Shown: in pieces, positions 16,033-23,743 of the stretch
Layout: every line of letters starts with the position of its first letter
How positions within the stretch are numbered: position 1 is the stretch's first letter
Source: Bradyrhizobium campsiandrae
GTDB lineage: Bacteria; Pseudomonadota; Alphaproteobacteria; Rhizobiales; Xanthobacteraceae
Reading direction: 5' to 3'
DNA length: 64,000 nt
NCBI RefSeq assembly: GCF_014529705.1
Contig: NZ_JAANIH010000010.1
Location: 107,564 to 171,563, forward strand
Notes under the pieces: generated by a model
What the model was told of the DNA's origin: nothing
The model's database searches: none
The model's input: only the letters and a program-made list of their open reading frames with translations
Translations under genes and position numbers: made by a program

Positions 16033-16344
16033 TCATCTTGCCGCACGAGCATCCCTGATGTCCGCGCGGCGTCCGGCCGTGGGGCTACCCTGCTGGTGCA
16101 GCAATTTCAGCGGATCTATACCCGCTCGCTCGGCTATGAGTTCGATGTAGTCGAGGCTGGGATTGGCCGCCGACGTCATCAAGTGGAAATAGCTCGATCG
16201 CGGAATCCCAAGCCGCTCCGCAAATTCTCGTCGGCTGAGGCCGGAACCCACTCGGAGCTCTTCCAGCCCCGCCTGAAACGCGCGGCGTAGGGTGCTGCCT
16301 TCCGCCGCGTGAGCTGCCTTTCGGCGACATTGCTTTTCACCCAT
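16033..16344 (-). CDS. XRE-family transcriptional regulator 2
   Basis: The 103-residue protein is an XRE-type regulator: LRVGSGLSRREFAERLGIPRSSYFHLMTSAANPSLDYIELIAERAGIDPLKLL (about residues 30-85) contains the HTH and the following helices. The preceding GAGGATGAGCG supports ATG 16344. It resembles the downstream XRE gene in layout and probably arose by duplication or works with it. It is divergent from the second repC, and its promoter region contains a copy of the shared TATATT-GTTGG motif, so it may regulate that replicon. Confidence 0.78.
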   Translation of the reverse strand: MGEKQCRRKAAHAAEGSTLRRAFQAGLEELRVGSGLSRREFAERLGIPRSSYFHLMTSAANPSLDYIELIAERAGIDPLKLLHQQGSPTAGRRADIRDARAAR

Positions 16345-16418
16345 CGCTCATCCTCGCACTTCCCTACGCGGATCGGGTCGTCCGTCGCACAACTGAAGCC
16401 CACACATTGGACGGCTTG

Positions 16419-16437
16419 CCAACATTCAATATAATAG
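16419..16437 (-). promoter_or_regulatory. Shared motif, copy 2
   Basis: On the minus strand the sequence is CTATTATATTGAATGTTGG, sharing TATATT and GTTGG in the same spacing as the copies at 15984 and 19511. It lies upstream of XRE regulator 2 and beside the second ctRNA unit. Confidence 0.45.
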
Positions 16438-16475
16438 ACGGATTCGATTCAACCAGGAGAGGTGCGTTCGGACAA

Positions 16476-16555
16476 AGAAAAACCCGGCAGAGCCGGGTCT
16501 CTCGAGAGGATGAGCGGGCGGGCGACGCCAATCGCCAACAATGCCCCGAATGCAT
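16476..16555 (-). ncRNA. Candidate ctRNA of the second repC, with terminator
   Basis: On the minus strand a good promoter, TTGAAC-N17-TAAAAT (16590 to 16562), would start an RNA near 16555. It ends at the hairpin CCCGGC-TCT-GCCGGG followed by TTTTTCTTT (about 16498-16474). Size (about 80 bases), orientation and position before repC match counter-transcribed RNAs of repABC and repC-only replicons. Confidence 0.68.
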
Positions 16556-16561
16556 GGAGGC

Positions 16562-16590
16562 ATTTTAGCCCGCGCCGTCCGACAGTTCAA
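16562..16590 (-). promoter_or_regulatory. Promoter of the second ctRNA
   Basis: The -35 TTGAAC (16590-16585) and -10 TAAAAT (16567-16562) are separated by exactly 17 bases, and five of six -10 bases match the sigma-70 consensus. Confidence 0.65.
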
Positions 16591-16659
16591 GAGGCCTGCG
16601 TTTTCACGCCACGGTCTTTGTTTGCCCCGCGCACTCGCAAGGAGAGGACGCGAAAGCAG

Positions 16660-17892
16660 ATGCTCGGCCAGAATCCCATGACGCCGTTTGGACGGCGACC
16701 ACTATCGCTCGGCTCGATAAAGGCGCAGCGCGACGTTCGAGAATGTCCCAGCGGGAAACCCGTCCACAAATGGCAGGTGTTCCGGCATATCTGCGAAGCG
16801 CGCGCATCATTCGCCATTTCTGACCGCACGCTCGTGGTCTTGAATGCGTTGCTCTCGTTTCATCCTGACACGGTGTTGACCGCCGGCGCGGCCGATCTGG
16901 TCGTATTCCCGTCGAATCGCTTCCTAGCGCTGCGCGCTCACGGGATGGCGGGCTCGACTTTGCGGCGCCATCTAGCAACGCTTGTCGACGCAGGACTCGT
17001 GCTGCGGCGCGACAGCCCGAACGGCAAACGCTACGCGCGCAAGTCGACTTCCGGCGACATTGAGCAGGCCTTCGGTTTTGATCTCGGGCCGATCGTGACG
17101 CGGGCCGAGGAATTTGCCGCTTTGGCCGAGGCTGCTATCGCCAAACGGCACGCGCTCGTCATGCTTCGAGAGCGGATCACCCTGGTGCGGCGTGACATCG
17201 CCAAGATGATCGCCACTGGCGTGGAGCAAGAAGTCGCCTGCGACTGGGTATCCTATCACCGGACCTTCCGTGACCTCATGGCACGCCTTCCGCGCGTCCC
17301 GACATACGAAATCCTTGAACCAATCCTCGTCGACCTGACCTGCCTGGCAGCGACGATTGTCGACGTCCTGGAACGACACCTTGATCCGATCAAGGCCGGC
17401 CCGCCAAATCCGTGCGTCGATCAGATTCAGACTTCACCCGCTCAAGGTCCGAGACCATCTGATCCTGACCTAAACCCACATGCGCCGCATGCAGGCAACG
17501 CCGAGCGGTCCGGTTCGGCCGGTGCAATTCCGATTCGCATGGTGGTCGAAGTCTGTCCCGATATCGTCGACTACGCGCGCGGCGGCATTCGCACCTCACA
17601 GGATCTCATCTCCACAGCATCAACCGTGCGTCCCATGCTCGGCATTAGTCCCAGCGCATGGGAAGAGGCCTGCAATGCCATGGGCGACGGACAGGCGAGC
17701 GTGGTGTTGGCCGCTATTCTACAACGTGGCGCGGCCATCAAGAGCCCTGGAGGCTATCTCAGGATCCTGGCCCGCCGCGCCACAACTGGAGAATTCTCGG
17801 TCTGGCCGATGCTGCTGGCGCTCCGCCGACAAGGGCATGCGGCCCGTGATCGGGAGTACCTCCCGTCTTCCCTCCCGGAAGATTGCTCGTAA
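16660..17892 (+). CDS. repC: RepC replication initiator, second copy
   Basis: The 410-residue protein is clearly a second RepC: MTPFGRRPLSL, VHKWQVFRHICEAR, GSTLRRHLATLVDAGLVLRRD, IAKMIATGVEQ, CPDIVDYARGGI and LGISPSAWEEA match the first copy at corresponding positions. The linker (about residues 245-285) differs most. ATG 16660 is preferred to an earlier start at 16462, which would read through the ctRNA unit; GGAGAGG lies upstream. There is no repA or repB of its own, so it resembles a repC-only replicon served by the separate ParA/RHH cassette to its right. Whether both origins fire is unknown. Confidence 0.93.
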   Translation: MLGQNPMTPFGRRPLSLGSIKAQRDVRECPSGKPVHKWQVFRHICEARASFAISDRTLVVLNALLSFHPDTVLTAGAADLVVFPSNRFLALRAHGMAGSTLRRHLATLVDAGLVLRRDSPNGKRYARKSTSGDIEQAFGFDLGPIVTRAEEFAALAEAAIAKRHALVMLRERITLVRRDIAKMIATGVEQEVACDWVSYHRTFRDLMARLPRVPTYEILEPILVDLTCLAATIVDVLERHLDPIKAGPPNPCVDQIQTSPAQGPRPSDPDLNPHAPHAGNAERSGSAGAIPIRMVVEVCPDIVDYARGGIRTSQDLISTASTVRPMLGISPSAWEEACNAMGDGQASVVLAAILQRGAAIKSPGGYLRILARRATTGEFSVWPMLLALRRQGHAARDREYLPSSLPEDCS

Positions 17893-17983
17893 GAGTGATC
17901 CTGTTTGTCCAACTCCCATAATTTCGGGGCGTCGCGTTGTGACAACGTCTTGCTGGAACCCGGCGCCGGTGAGGACGTATTCG

Positions 17984-18400
17984 TCAAGTTTCTCGCGTCG
18001 GCGGAAGACGCCCGGTTCGTTTGAGGTGGTCGTACAGAATGCGATCGATGATCCGAAGCGGATGTGTCCGTTCCTCCGCGGCGATTTGACGGACGACAAG
18101 GTCGATCGCGTCGGGCAACCGCAACGCATAAGGCCGAGACGACGACCGCTCGCCGTAGGCGTCGAAAGGGTTTCGATCCCGGGCTTTCTGAGGGCGCGGC
18201 TGCTTTCGCGGGAATGTAGTATCTGTCGGGGCGGAGTGCGGGGAGGGTGTGACGACCAGATCTTCATATGCCGGCGTCACGACAACCGGCTTGGCCGCGG
18301 GTGCATCTGTCGTGGACGAATTGACCCGATGGGCGCGAAACGCGTCGCGGGGCAGCGGAGGGCGATCTGGCTTTTGTGCAGAGGCGGCGGGATCCGTCAT
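17984..18400 (-). CDS. parB: Ribbon-helix-helix centromere-binding protein, partner of ParA
   Basis: The 138-residue protein has a Pro/Ala-rich, probably flexible N-terminal half and a C-terminal ribbon-helix-helix fold: strand RPYALRLP followed by helices DAIDLVVRQIAAEERTH and LRIIDRILYDHLKRTG (about residues 88-130). Its ATG overlaps the parA stop (ATGA), the order typical of type Ib partition cassettes, where a small RHH protein binds iterons and stimulates the ParA ATPase. An 8-bp phased repeat array lies upstream of parA and is the likely binding site. The RHH assignment is from fold pattern, not from a close homologue. Confidence 0.65.
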   Translation of the reverse strand: MTDPAASAQKPDRPPLPRDAFRAHRVNSSTTDAPAAKPVVVTPAYEDLVVTPSPHSAPTDTTFPRKQPRPQKARDRNPFDAYGERSSSRPYALRLPDAIDLVVRQIAAEERTHPLRIIDRILYDHLKRTGRLPPTRET

Positions 18401-19137
18401 GTGTCACTATCGTCCTGGCCGGCGCCCTGGCTTGCCGCGAGTAATTCGCGAACAACTTGGTCGGCGTTGTAACGAGCCTTCCTGATCGACTCATCCTTGT
18501 CGTTCATTTGGTACAGCGTGCCATGCCCAACCGTCATGGTGCGGTAGGTGACGCGCCGGTACAGCGCGGTGGTGCAGACCGGCACCTTCTCGGCATCGAG
18601 GTAAGCGACGACTTCCCTGAGGGGGCGCGTATTGCGGTCGAAGCTATCGTATTCGTTGAACAGAACGCGATGTGGGCTCATTGGCAGCTTTGAGGCAACG
18701 GCATGCTGTTCGAGATTGCGGATTGTGCGGACGACCTGGGAAGCGTCGAAAGTGTGCACCTTGCAGGGCAAGACGACGAGGTCGGCGCGAAGCGCCGACT
18801 GGATCAATACCTCGCCGTAATAGCCCGGGGTGTCGATGACGACGACGTCATAGCCATCGAGTCGATCGATCGCCTGGGCGAGGGTTTTCTCATCGGGCGC
18901 ACGCACGAGGTCGACGCCCTGCGGGCTCAAGTCGCGCGCAACCGACGACGCATGCCATTGGTAGGACGACCCTTGCGGATCAGCGTCGACGATGACGGCT
19001 GAATAGCCGTGTTTGGCGAACTCCCCCGCGAGGATGATCGCGACGGTCGTCTTGCCGCTTCCGCCTTTCGGATTCGCCACGGCGAAGATGCTGGGCAACT
19101 GGTTCCTCCCTTGGCAACCCAAACGAATGAGCAACAT
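18397..19137 (-). CDS. parA: ParA-family partition ATPase (type Ib)
   Basis: The 246-residue protein has the deviant Walker A ANPKGGSGKTTVA near residue 21, the VIVDADPQGSS segment and Walker B YDVVVIDTPGYYGE. The short N-terminus without an HTH makes it type Ib, unlike RepA at 10909. It is encoded upstream of an RHH protein with an ATGA overlap and divergently from mobC across the octamer repeat array. It likely partitions the second replicon, using nonspecific DNA-bound ATPase gradients. The exact start is uncertain, since the first 15 residues are not conserved. Confidence 0.88.
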   Translation of the reverse strand: MLLIRLGCQGRNQLPSIFAVANPKGGSGKTTVAIILAGEFAKHGYSAVIVDADPQGSSYQWHASSVARDLSPQGVDLVRAPDEKTLAQAIDRLDGYDVVVIDTPGYYGEVLIQSALRADLVVLPCKVHTFDASQVVRTIRNLEQHAVASKLPMSPHRVLFNEYDSFDRNTRPLREVVAYLDAEKVPVCTTALYRRVTYRTMTVGHGTLYQMNDKDESIRKARYNADQVVRELLAASQGAGQDDSDT

Positions 19138-19206
19138 ACAACATAATGAACATGCGACAATTGCGGAATGTGTCTTTCCGGTAGTTTGTGATCGCGTTCT
19201 TGAAGC

Positions 19207-19408
19207 AATGCGTTGTTGCGAAGATGCGTGGTAACGGCAGTGCGGTTATGGCGCATTGCCGCGGTAGCGGATTGCGATGTTACGGCTTTGCGGGATAATG
19301 GTTTTGCGGTGCTAAGGCCTTTCCTACTTGCATGATTCCAGTGTTTCGTTGATGCGGCAATCGCGATAGAGCGAAACGCGGCATTACCCAATTGCGTTAT
19401 TGCCGCAA
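19207..19408. repeat. Phased array of degenerate 8-bp repeats (candidate centromere)
   Basis: From 19207 to 19318, fourteen consecutive octamers fit NNTRCGGN: for example AATGCGTT, GTTGCGAA, GATGCGTG, AGTGCGGT, ATTGCGAT, GTTACGGC, TTTGCGGG and TTTGCGGT start at 19207, 19215, 19223, 19239, 19271, 19279, 19287 and 19303. After a poorly matching stretch, units in the same register reappear at 19351-19408 (GATGCGGC, ATTGCGTT, ATTGCCGC). It lies between parA and the mob genes, where iteron centromeres of type Ib systems are found. Confidence 0.6.
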
Positions 19409-19510
19409 TCGGTCGGGGCCTTTGAGGTGCCGCGTCATTGTGGTGTGGGGTCGTCCGTACTCACGTTTTTCTGAGTCGCTGACGTTCGTGATGAGCTGAG
19501 GGCGCATAGT

Positions 19511-19528
19511 CAGTATATTAGATGTTGG
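19511..19528 (+). promoter_or_regulatory. Shared 18-bp motif, copy 3, upstream of mobC
   Basis: CAGTATATTAGATGTTGG matches copy 1 (15984-16001) at 16 of 18 positions. It is followed by TTGACA and lies about 160 bases before the mobC start. Confidence 0.5.
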
Positions 19529-19542
19529 TTGACAAGATACCG

Positions 19543-19690
19543 GTTTGTGGGCCACAAACTCGGGGGCGGCTGCTGGGCGCAGCCGAAGAAGGCGCTCACG
19601 CGCCAGGGCCGGCATCTCGTCGATGCCGGTGGGTTCGGCTCCGGCCAGGTGGCCGCGAGCCGTGCGACCGGGAAGGGGAAGGGCGCGCCG
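19543..19690. other. oriT: Candidate oriT region upstream of mobC
   Basis: This stretch holds two clear inverted repeats: GTTTGTGG-G-CCACAAAC at 19543-19559 and CCGGCAT-N7-ATGCCGG at 19609-19629. The origin of transfer of mobC-mobA systems usually lies directly upstream of mobC with an inverted repeat next to the nick site. No known nick consensus was recognised, so the assignment is positional. Confidence 0.4.
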
Positions 19691-20119
19691 ATGACTCGCT
19701 CCGCCGCAGCACCGAAGCGAAAGCCGAGACTCCGGACCGAGCTGTCTGAAGCAGACGAACAGCGTCTGCAGGCGGCCGTCGTATTGTTCGGTTTGCCGAA
19801 GGCAGAGGTTGTGCGCCGGCTGATCCGGGCGTCCATTCAGGCGGGGCCAGCCTTGTCGGCCGAGAACACTCGCGCCGTCGTCGAGCTAGCGCAGCAGGTG
19901 CGTATGGTTGGCCGCAACCTGTCCCAGGTTTTGAGGGCCATCCATCGCGGCCAAGCCGTGCGGATCGAGGACACCGAACCCGTGTGGCGCGGTCTGCATG
20001 AGGTCATCGCCGCCATCAACGACGAACTGACCGAAATCACGGTCGCGTACGGTTCGAAACTTCGGCGCAGGGCGGGGCTGGCGCTACCGGCAGAGGTTTT
20101 GGGCGAGGATATCGCATGA
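19691..20119 (+). CDS. mobC: MobC-like relaxosome accessory protein
   Basis: The 142-residue protein has an RHH-like N-terminus (RLRTELSEADEQRLQAAVVLFGLPKAEVVRRLIRASI, about residues 13-50) and the MobC core ELAQQVRMVGRNLSQVLRAIHRG (about 66-88). It should bind oriT and help the relaxase open DNA. ATG 19691 is preferred over an upstream one at 19529, because the extra 54 residues would be translated from the inverted-repeat region and are not MobC-like. GGGGAAGGG lies upstream. It overlaps mobA by four bases (ATGA). Confidence 0.82.
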   Translation: MTRSAAAPKRKPRLRTELSEADEQRLQAAVVLFGLPKAEVVRRLIRASIQAGPALSAENTRAVVELAQQVRMVGRNLSQVLRAIHRGQAVRIEDTEPVWRGLHEVIAAINDELTEITVAYGSKLRRRAGLALPAEVLGEDIA

Positions 20120-22428
20120 ACCGCGCGGCGCAAATTGACTGGTGGCTCGAACAAGTTGAGGCCGCTCGACGATCCGTTCAAGACGCCAGTCGTGCGCGCC
20201 GCCGGCCACAGCCAGGCGCCGGGCTTGATGATGATCGGAAGCCACGCAGCGGCCGAGTCGCGCAGCTTCCGAAGACGCGGCCGGCCGATGAGATCATCCG
20301 TGGCGAAACGATCACCGGCGGTCGGGATGAGGAGCGATCGCGAGCGCTGCCCGCCACGTCGACAGGTGGAGGCGGCGGCCGCGCGGCACCATCTCGTCCG
20401 AGCGCGCTGGCACCTGTTGCCGGCGGCTTCGGCGGGGCGGGGCAGGGAGCGGCTGGCCGCGCCCGACAATTGGCAGCCGGCTATCAGCCCGCGGTCATCA
20501 AGGTGGTGTCCTATGCTCGCGGCGTGGCACGCGCCACGGCGACCGGGCAGTATGTCCAACGTGAGGACGTTCCGCTCGAGACTCATGATGGGCGGATATT
20601 GACGGACCGGGAAGCCGTGGCCGCCGAGATCAAGGCTTGGTCGCCGGACTTTTCTAAGCGTGCGGAAAGCCAGGACGTCGGCGCATTCCGTCTCAAGGTT
20701 GAGGGTGTGCTCGATACGCTGGAGGGGCGGGCGACGTACGAGAAGGCGATTGAGTCCGCCTTCTGCGGACATCGTCACGCCGCTCGCATAGACGCCGATG
20801 GATCTGGCGGCCTGGAAGCGCACATTGTCGCTGTGATGGCCGGGAGCGGCAAGGAGCGCTTCCGAATTCGAGACGGCCAGGCGGCCGATCAGGCACATGA
20901 AGCCCGACCGCGCCGTCTCGACTCGGTGTCCAATCTCGCCGTTCGCACGAGGGTCGAAGCTGCCACCGGTATTGGCGGCGACGCTGTGATGATCCGGCCG
21001 GGCGCGACCAGCCATGGTCGCGACGGCGTCACCTACAGGCTCAACAAGCTGATCGAGAAGGGCGCCGCCATCGACGACCACGGCAAAATCCTGTCCAACG
21101 TCGCCGATGCGCGCATGGCCGCGCGGGAGTGGGGACCGTCGCTTCGGTCGCAATCGGCGCGCGATACGATGCACCTGATCATGTCGGCGAAGACTGGAAC
21201 CGACATTGTCGCATTTACGGATGCGGCGCGCGCGTTCCTGCACGATCGCTTTGGCGATCATAAGTTCATATTCGGGGTCCACACTGACAAGGAATCGGCC
21301 GGGCACATCCACGCTCACGCAGTCGTCACTGTGAAGAACGAGTCCGGTCAGAAAATCCATCCAGGTCCGGAGACCTTTCGGGAGTGGCGTGAGGTTTATG
21401 CCATGCACGCCCAGGCACAGGGCCTGAAAATCGTAGCGACCTCAGCGAAGGAGCGAGTCTCTTCCCAAAGCTATGGGGCGACGGATAAGGCCATCGTCCA
21501 GGCGGCGGATCGTCCGCGCCCCGGGCGAGAAGCGCGCGACCGCGCCTATGCCGCCGATCCCACCAACCAACGCCTCATCGACAATGCCCGGCAGCGGATC
21601 AGGGTGGCGAAAATAAACCCGATCCGCCTGCCGATGTCCGCGCCCGATCGCAAAGTCGTCAACGAGAGCATCGTCGCCTGGAAGGCGGTTGCTGTAGAGC
21701 AGCCATCAAACAGGACGGCAAAGGATATGCTGGAACGGCTGTTGATGGCGCAGACCGTTGGGGCCATCCTTCATACGATTGGCCAGCGCGTGGAGTTTTT
21801 GACCAAGGAGGGTGAGGTGCCAATTACATCGGAGCGAATGGCTCAGGATCTACGTCTCATGAACGAGGCGGTTTCGCGGACCAGCGACCTCTTAGATGGG
21901 ACGACGAAGCAACAATTCCGCGAGATATCTGCGCGCTACCTGGAAACGCTCGCCAATCGCGTTGATCTCCAGCGCATGCAGGAACGTGGCGTACAGCAAC
22001 TCAGCCGGTCGGAGGTCGAAGCCGTCGTTGGTGCGAAAGCCGAACGGCTTATCGAGCGTGCCCGGGAGATTCGCATCAAGGAAGAACGTGAAGCGGCGTC
22101 CGCTGAACATGTCGCAAGTCGTGCAATCGATGCGGCGCGCCGGCAAGAGGCGAGTGGCGGCATTGATCCCACCTCCCAAGAGGAACTGCGCGCGGAAAGG
22201 GCCATCGTTGTCGGATCGCAACAATCGGCGGCACGTGAAGCTCGGGAGGCGGCCGCGGCTGTCGAGGCTGCGCGGGCGATCGCAGAACACCCGGCGCAGC
22301 CGCTGCCAACGTCCTTGATCCAGAACGATGCCTTGGCAAAACTCCGCGCGGAACAGGAAAAAGTTGTGCGAGAGCTCGAAGCGGAAAAGCCTAGCTTGCA
22401 AGCAATCAAGGGCCAAAGGCGCAGTTGA
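20116..22428 (+). CDS. mobA: Relaxase (MobA/VirD2-like)
   Basis: The 770-residue protein has a relaxase domain with the metal-binding histidine cluster HTDKESAGHIHAHAVV (about residues 389-404), typical of MOBP/MOBQ relaxases. A Tyr in TATGQYVQRED near 145 is a candidate nucleophile. The region after 440 is long, helical and charged, ending in coiled-coil-like Glu/Arg/Ala-rich repeats. No helicase or primase motif is visible. It cuts one strand at oriT and leads it into the recipient. With no mating-pair genes nearby, it must use a conjugation apparatus encoded elsewhere. Confidence 0.85.
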   Translation: MNRAAQIDWWLEQVEAARRSVQDASRARRRPQPGAGLDDDRKPRSGRVAQLPKTRPADEIIRGETITGGRDEERSRALPATSTGGGGGRAAPSRPSALAPVAGGFGGAGQGAAGRARQLAAGYQPAVIKVVSYARGVARATATGQYVQREDVPLETHDGRILTDREAVAAEIKAWSPDFSKRAESQDVGAFRLKVEGVLDTLEGRATYEKAIESAFCGHRHAARIDADGSGGLEAHIVAVMAGSGKERFRIRDGQAADQAHEARPRRLDSVSNLAVRTRVEAATGIGGDAVMIRPGATSHGRDGVTYRLNKLIEKGAAIDDHGKILSNVADARMAAREWGPSLRSQSARDTMHLIMSAKTGTDIVAFTDAARAFLHDRFGDHKFIFGVHTDKESAGHIHAHAVVTVKNESGQKIHPGPETFREWREVYAMHAQAQGLKIVATSAKERVSSQSYGATDKAIVQAADRPRPGREARDRAYAADPTNQRLIDNARQRIRVAKINPIRLPMSAPDRKVVNESIVAWKAVAVEQPSNRTAKDMLERLLMAQTVGAILHTIGQRVEFLTKEGEVPITSERMAQDLRLMNEAVSRTSDLLDGTTKQQFREISARYLETLANRVDLQRMQERGVQQLSRSEVEAVVGAKAERLIERAREIRIKEEREAASAEHVASRAIDAARRQEASGGIDPTSQEELRAERAIVVGSQQSAAREAREAAAAVEAARAIAEHPAQPLPTSLIQNDALAKLRAEQEKVVRELEAEKPSLQAIKGQRRS

Positions 22429-22556
22429 GCGCTAACCACCGCGAGCGATTTCTGAAGGCTCGCCGAGCAGTGACTGTTGCCGCATTTGAGAGTATCGACG
22501 ACAATGGAGGCGCTCACAGAATGTGAGAATGCTCCCTGGAGTCTGCGACGAAGATC

Positions 22557-23297
22557 TTAGCCCAAAATCTTCAGACGCATCGCGATTGCAATTGCGTGGG
22601 GCTTATTGACGGCGTTAAGTTTCTCGCGTGCTGAAGTGATGTGCTTTGTTACTGTTGACCGAGAAATGCCGAGAATGACGGATATTTCCCAATCTGTTTT
22701 TCCTTCCCCGGCCCAAAGAAGACAGTCAAGCTCCCGGGGCGAGAGCGTTTTATTGCACGTTGGTCTCGGGCGGCGCAAATACAACCAATGACCGATGGCG
22801 AAATTTGCGAGAAAAGTAAGGGCTGATCGGTCACGATTGCTGAGGTCGTCCCTTGCTCCGCCGAATGATAATGCCGCAATCCGCTGGTCTAGCGTCGTGA
22901 TGGGGATCACGAAACCTTCAACCAACCCAAAGTCGGCAGCCTCACCTCCGACAGCCCGCACGTTGTCTGGTTCGGGACAGGATTTATAACTTTCCGACCA
23001 GGAAAATGCATTTCGATCTTTTTGAAGACGACCAACAATCGGATCGCGCGGAAGATAGTTTTGATCGAGGTATCTGGCTGCCCAGCCATCAGGGAAATAT
23101 TGCACGACCGCGCGAGCTTGAATTTCGACCTTTGAATTTCGCATGCCACCCGGTGGTACGATTCCGCCAAATACCGATGCAAATCCGTAACTTTTGGCGA
23201 TGTCTATAAGACAATTTTTAAGAGCGCCCTCATCGACTGCTTGCTCTATCAGCGAGATAATTTCCCAAGTGCTCCAAAATAAGTCTGTCATTCTCAA
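22557..23297 (-). CDS. LuxR-family quorum-sensing-type regulator (solo)
   Basis: The 246-residue protein pairs an N-terminal autoinducer-binding-like domain with a C-terminal GerE HTH (LSPRELDCLLWAGEGKTDWEISVILGISRSTVTKHITSAREKL, about residues 185-228). In the ligand pocket region DGWAARYLDQNYLPRDPIV (about 69-87) the Trp, Tyr and Asp characteristic of acyl-homoserine-lactone binders are present. No luxI-type synthase is nearby. In rhizobial plasmids such regulators (TraR) control transfer, and this one sits directly after the mob genes, on the opposite strand. A role in transfer control is inference. Confidence 0.85.
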   Translation of the reverse strand: MRMTDLFWSTWEIISLIEQAVDEGALKNCLIDIAKSYGFASVFGGIVPPGGMRNSKVEIQARAVVQYFPDGWAARYLDQNYLPRDPIVGRLQKDRNAFSWSESYKSCPEPDNVRAVGGEAADFGLVEGFVIPITTLDQRIAALSFGGARDDLSNRDRSALTFLANFAIGHWLYLRRPRPTCNKTLSPRELDCLLWAGEGKTDWEISVILGISRSTVTKHITSAREKLNAVNKPHAIAIAMRLKILG

Positions 23298-23743
23298 GCC
23301 ATTTTACGACTGATTGCAGTCCCTACTGTCTCGGCGCGTACAAAAACTCAGAAATTATCGTCAGTGAAAAATTCTCGCGCGGAGGCGCGGGTAAGGAAGC
23401 GAGGACGTTGCTCGATATAGCGGTCGAGCAGCGAGCCAACAAACCAAAAAAATCTTGCGCGCGTGCAATCAAGATGAGAGAGTAATGTTCTCCGCTCGCG
23501 CTCCTTCATAGGTGTTTGTTCTCGCGTGCACTCATGCGCAATGAGTCCTGGCTAGGCCTTTGCGCAGCTGCATTAATGCAAAGCATGTTGATCCCTTGCT
23601 AACCCGTTCAAGAGTCGCCATTCGACAGGAGCATCGAGCGGCTTCGGCGCGAGGGAGGCGCAGTATGCTCGATTGCCTTGAAATAGGCGAACCTGGCTCG
23701 GTCGAGTCAGACGTTTTTGCAATGTTTGCAATGTCTGAAACGT
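23298..23743. other. Intergenic region, no gene seen
   Basis: These 446 bases between the LuxR and copper-ATPase genes hold no credible ORF, hairpin terminator or operator. The only repeat noticed is a short tandem GCAATGTTT/GCAATGTCT near 23717-23734. GC content is lower than in the neighbours. Confidence 0.5.

Noticed and set aside
23717..23734. Tandem GCAATGTTT/GCAATGTCT in the gap before copA's 3' end
   Set aside because: Only two short units, not near a promoter of a known gene; likely chance.
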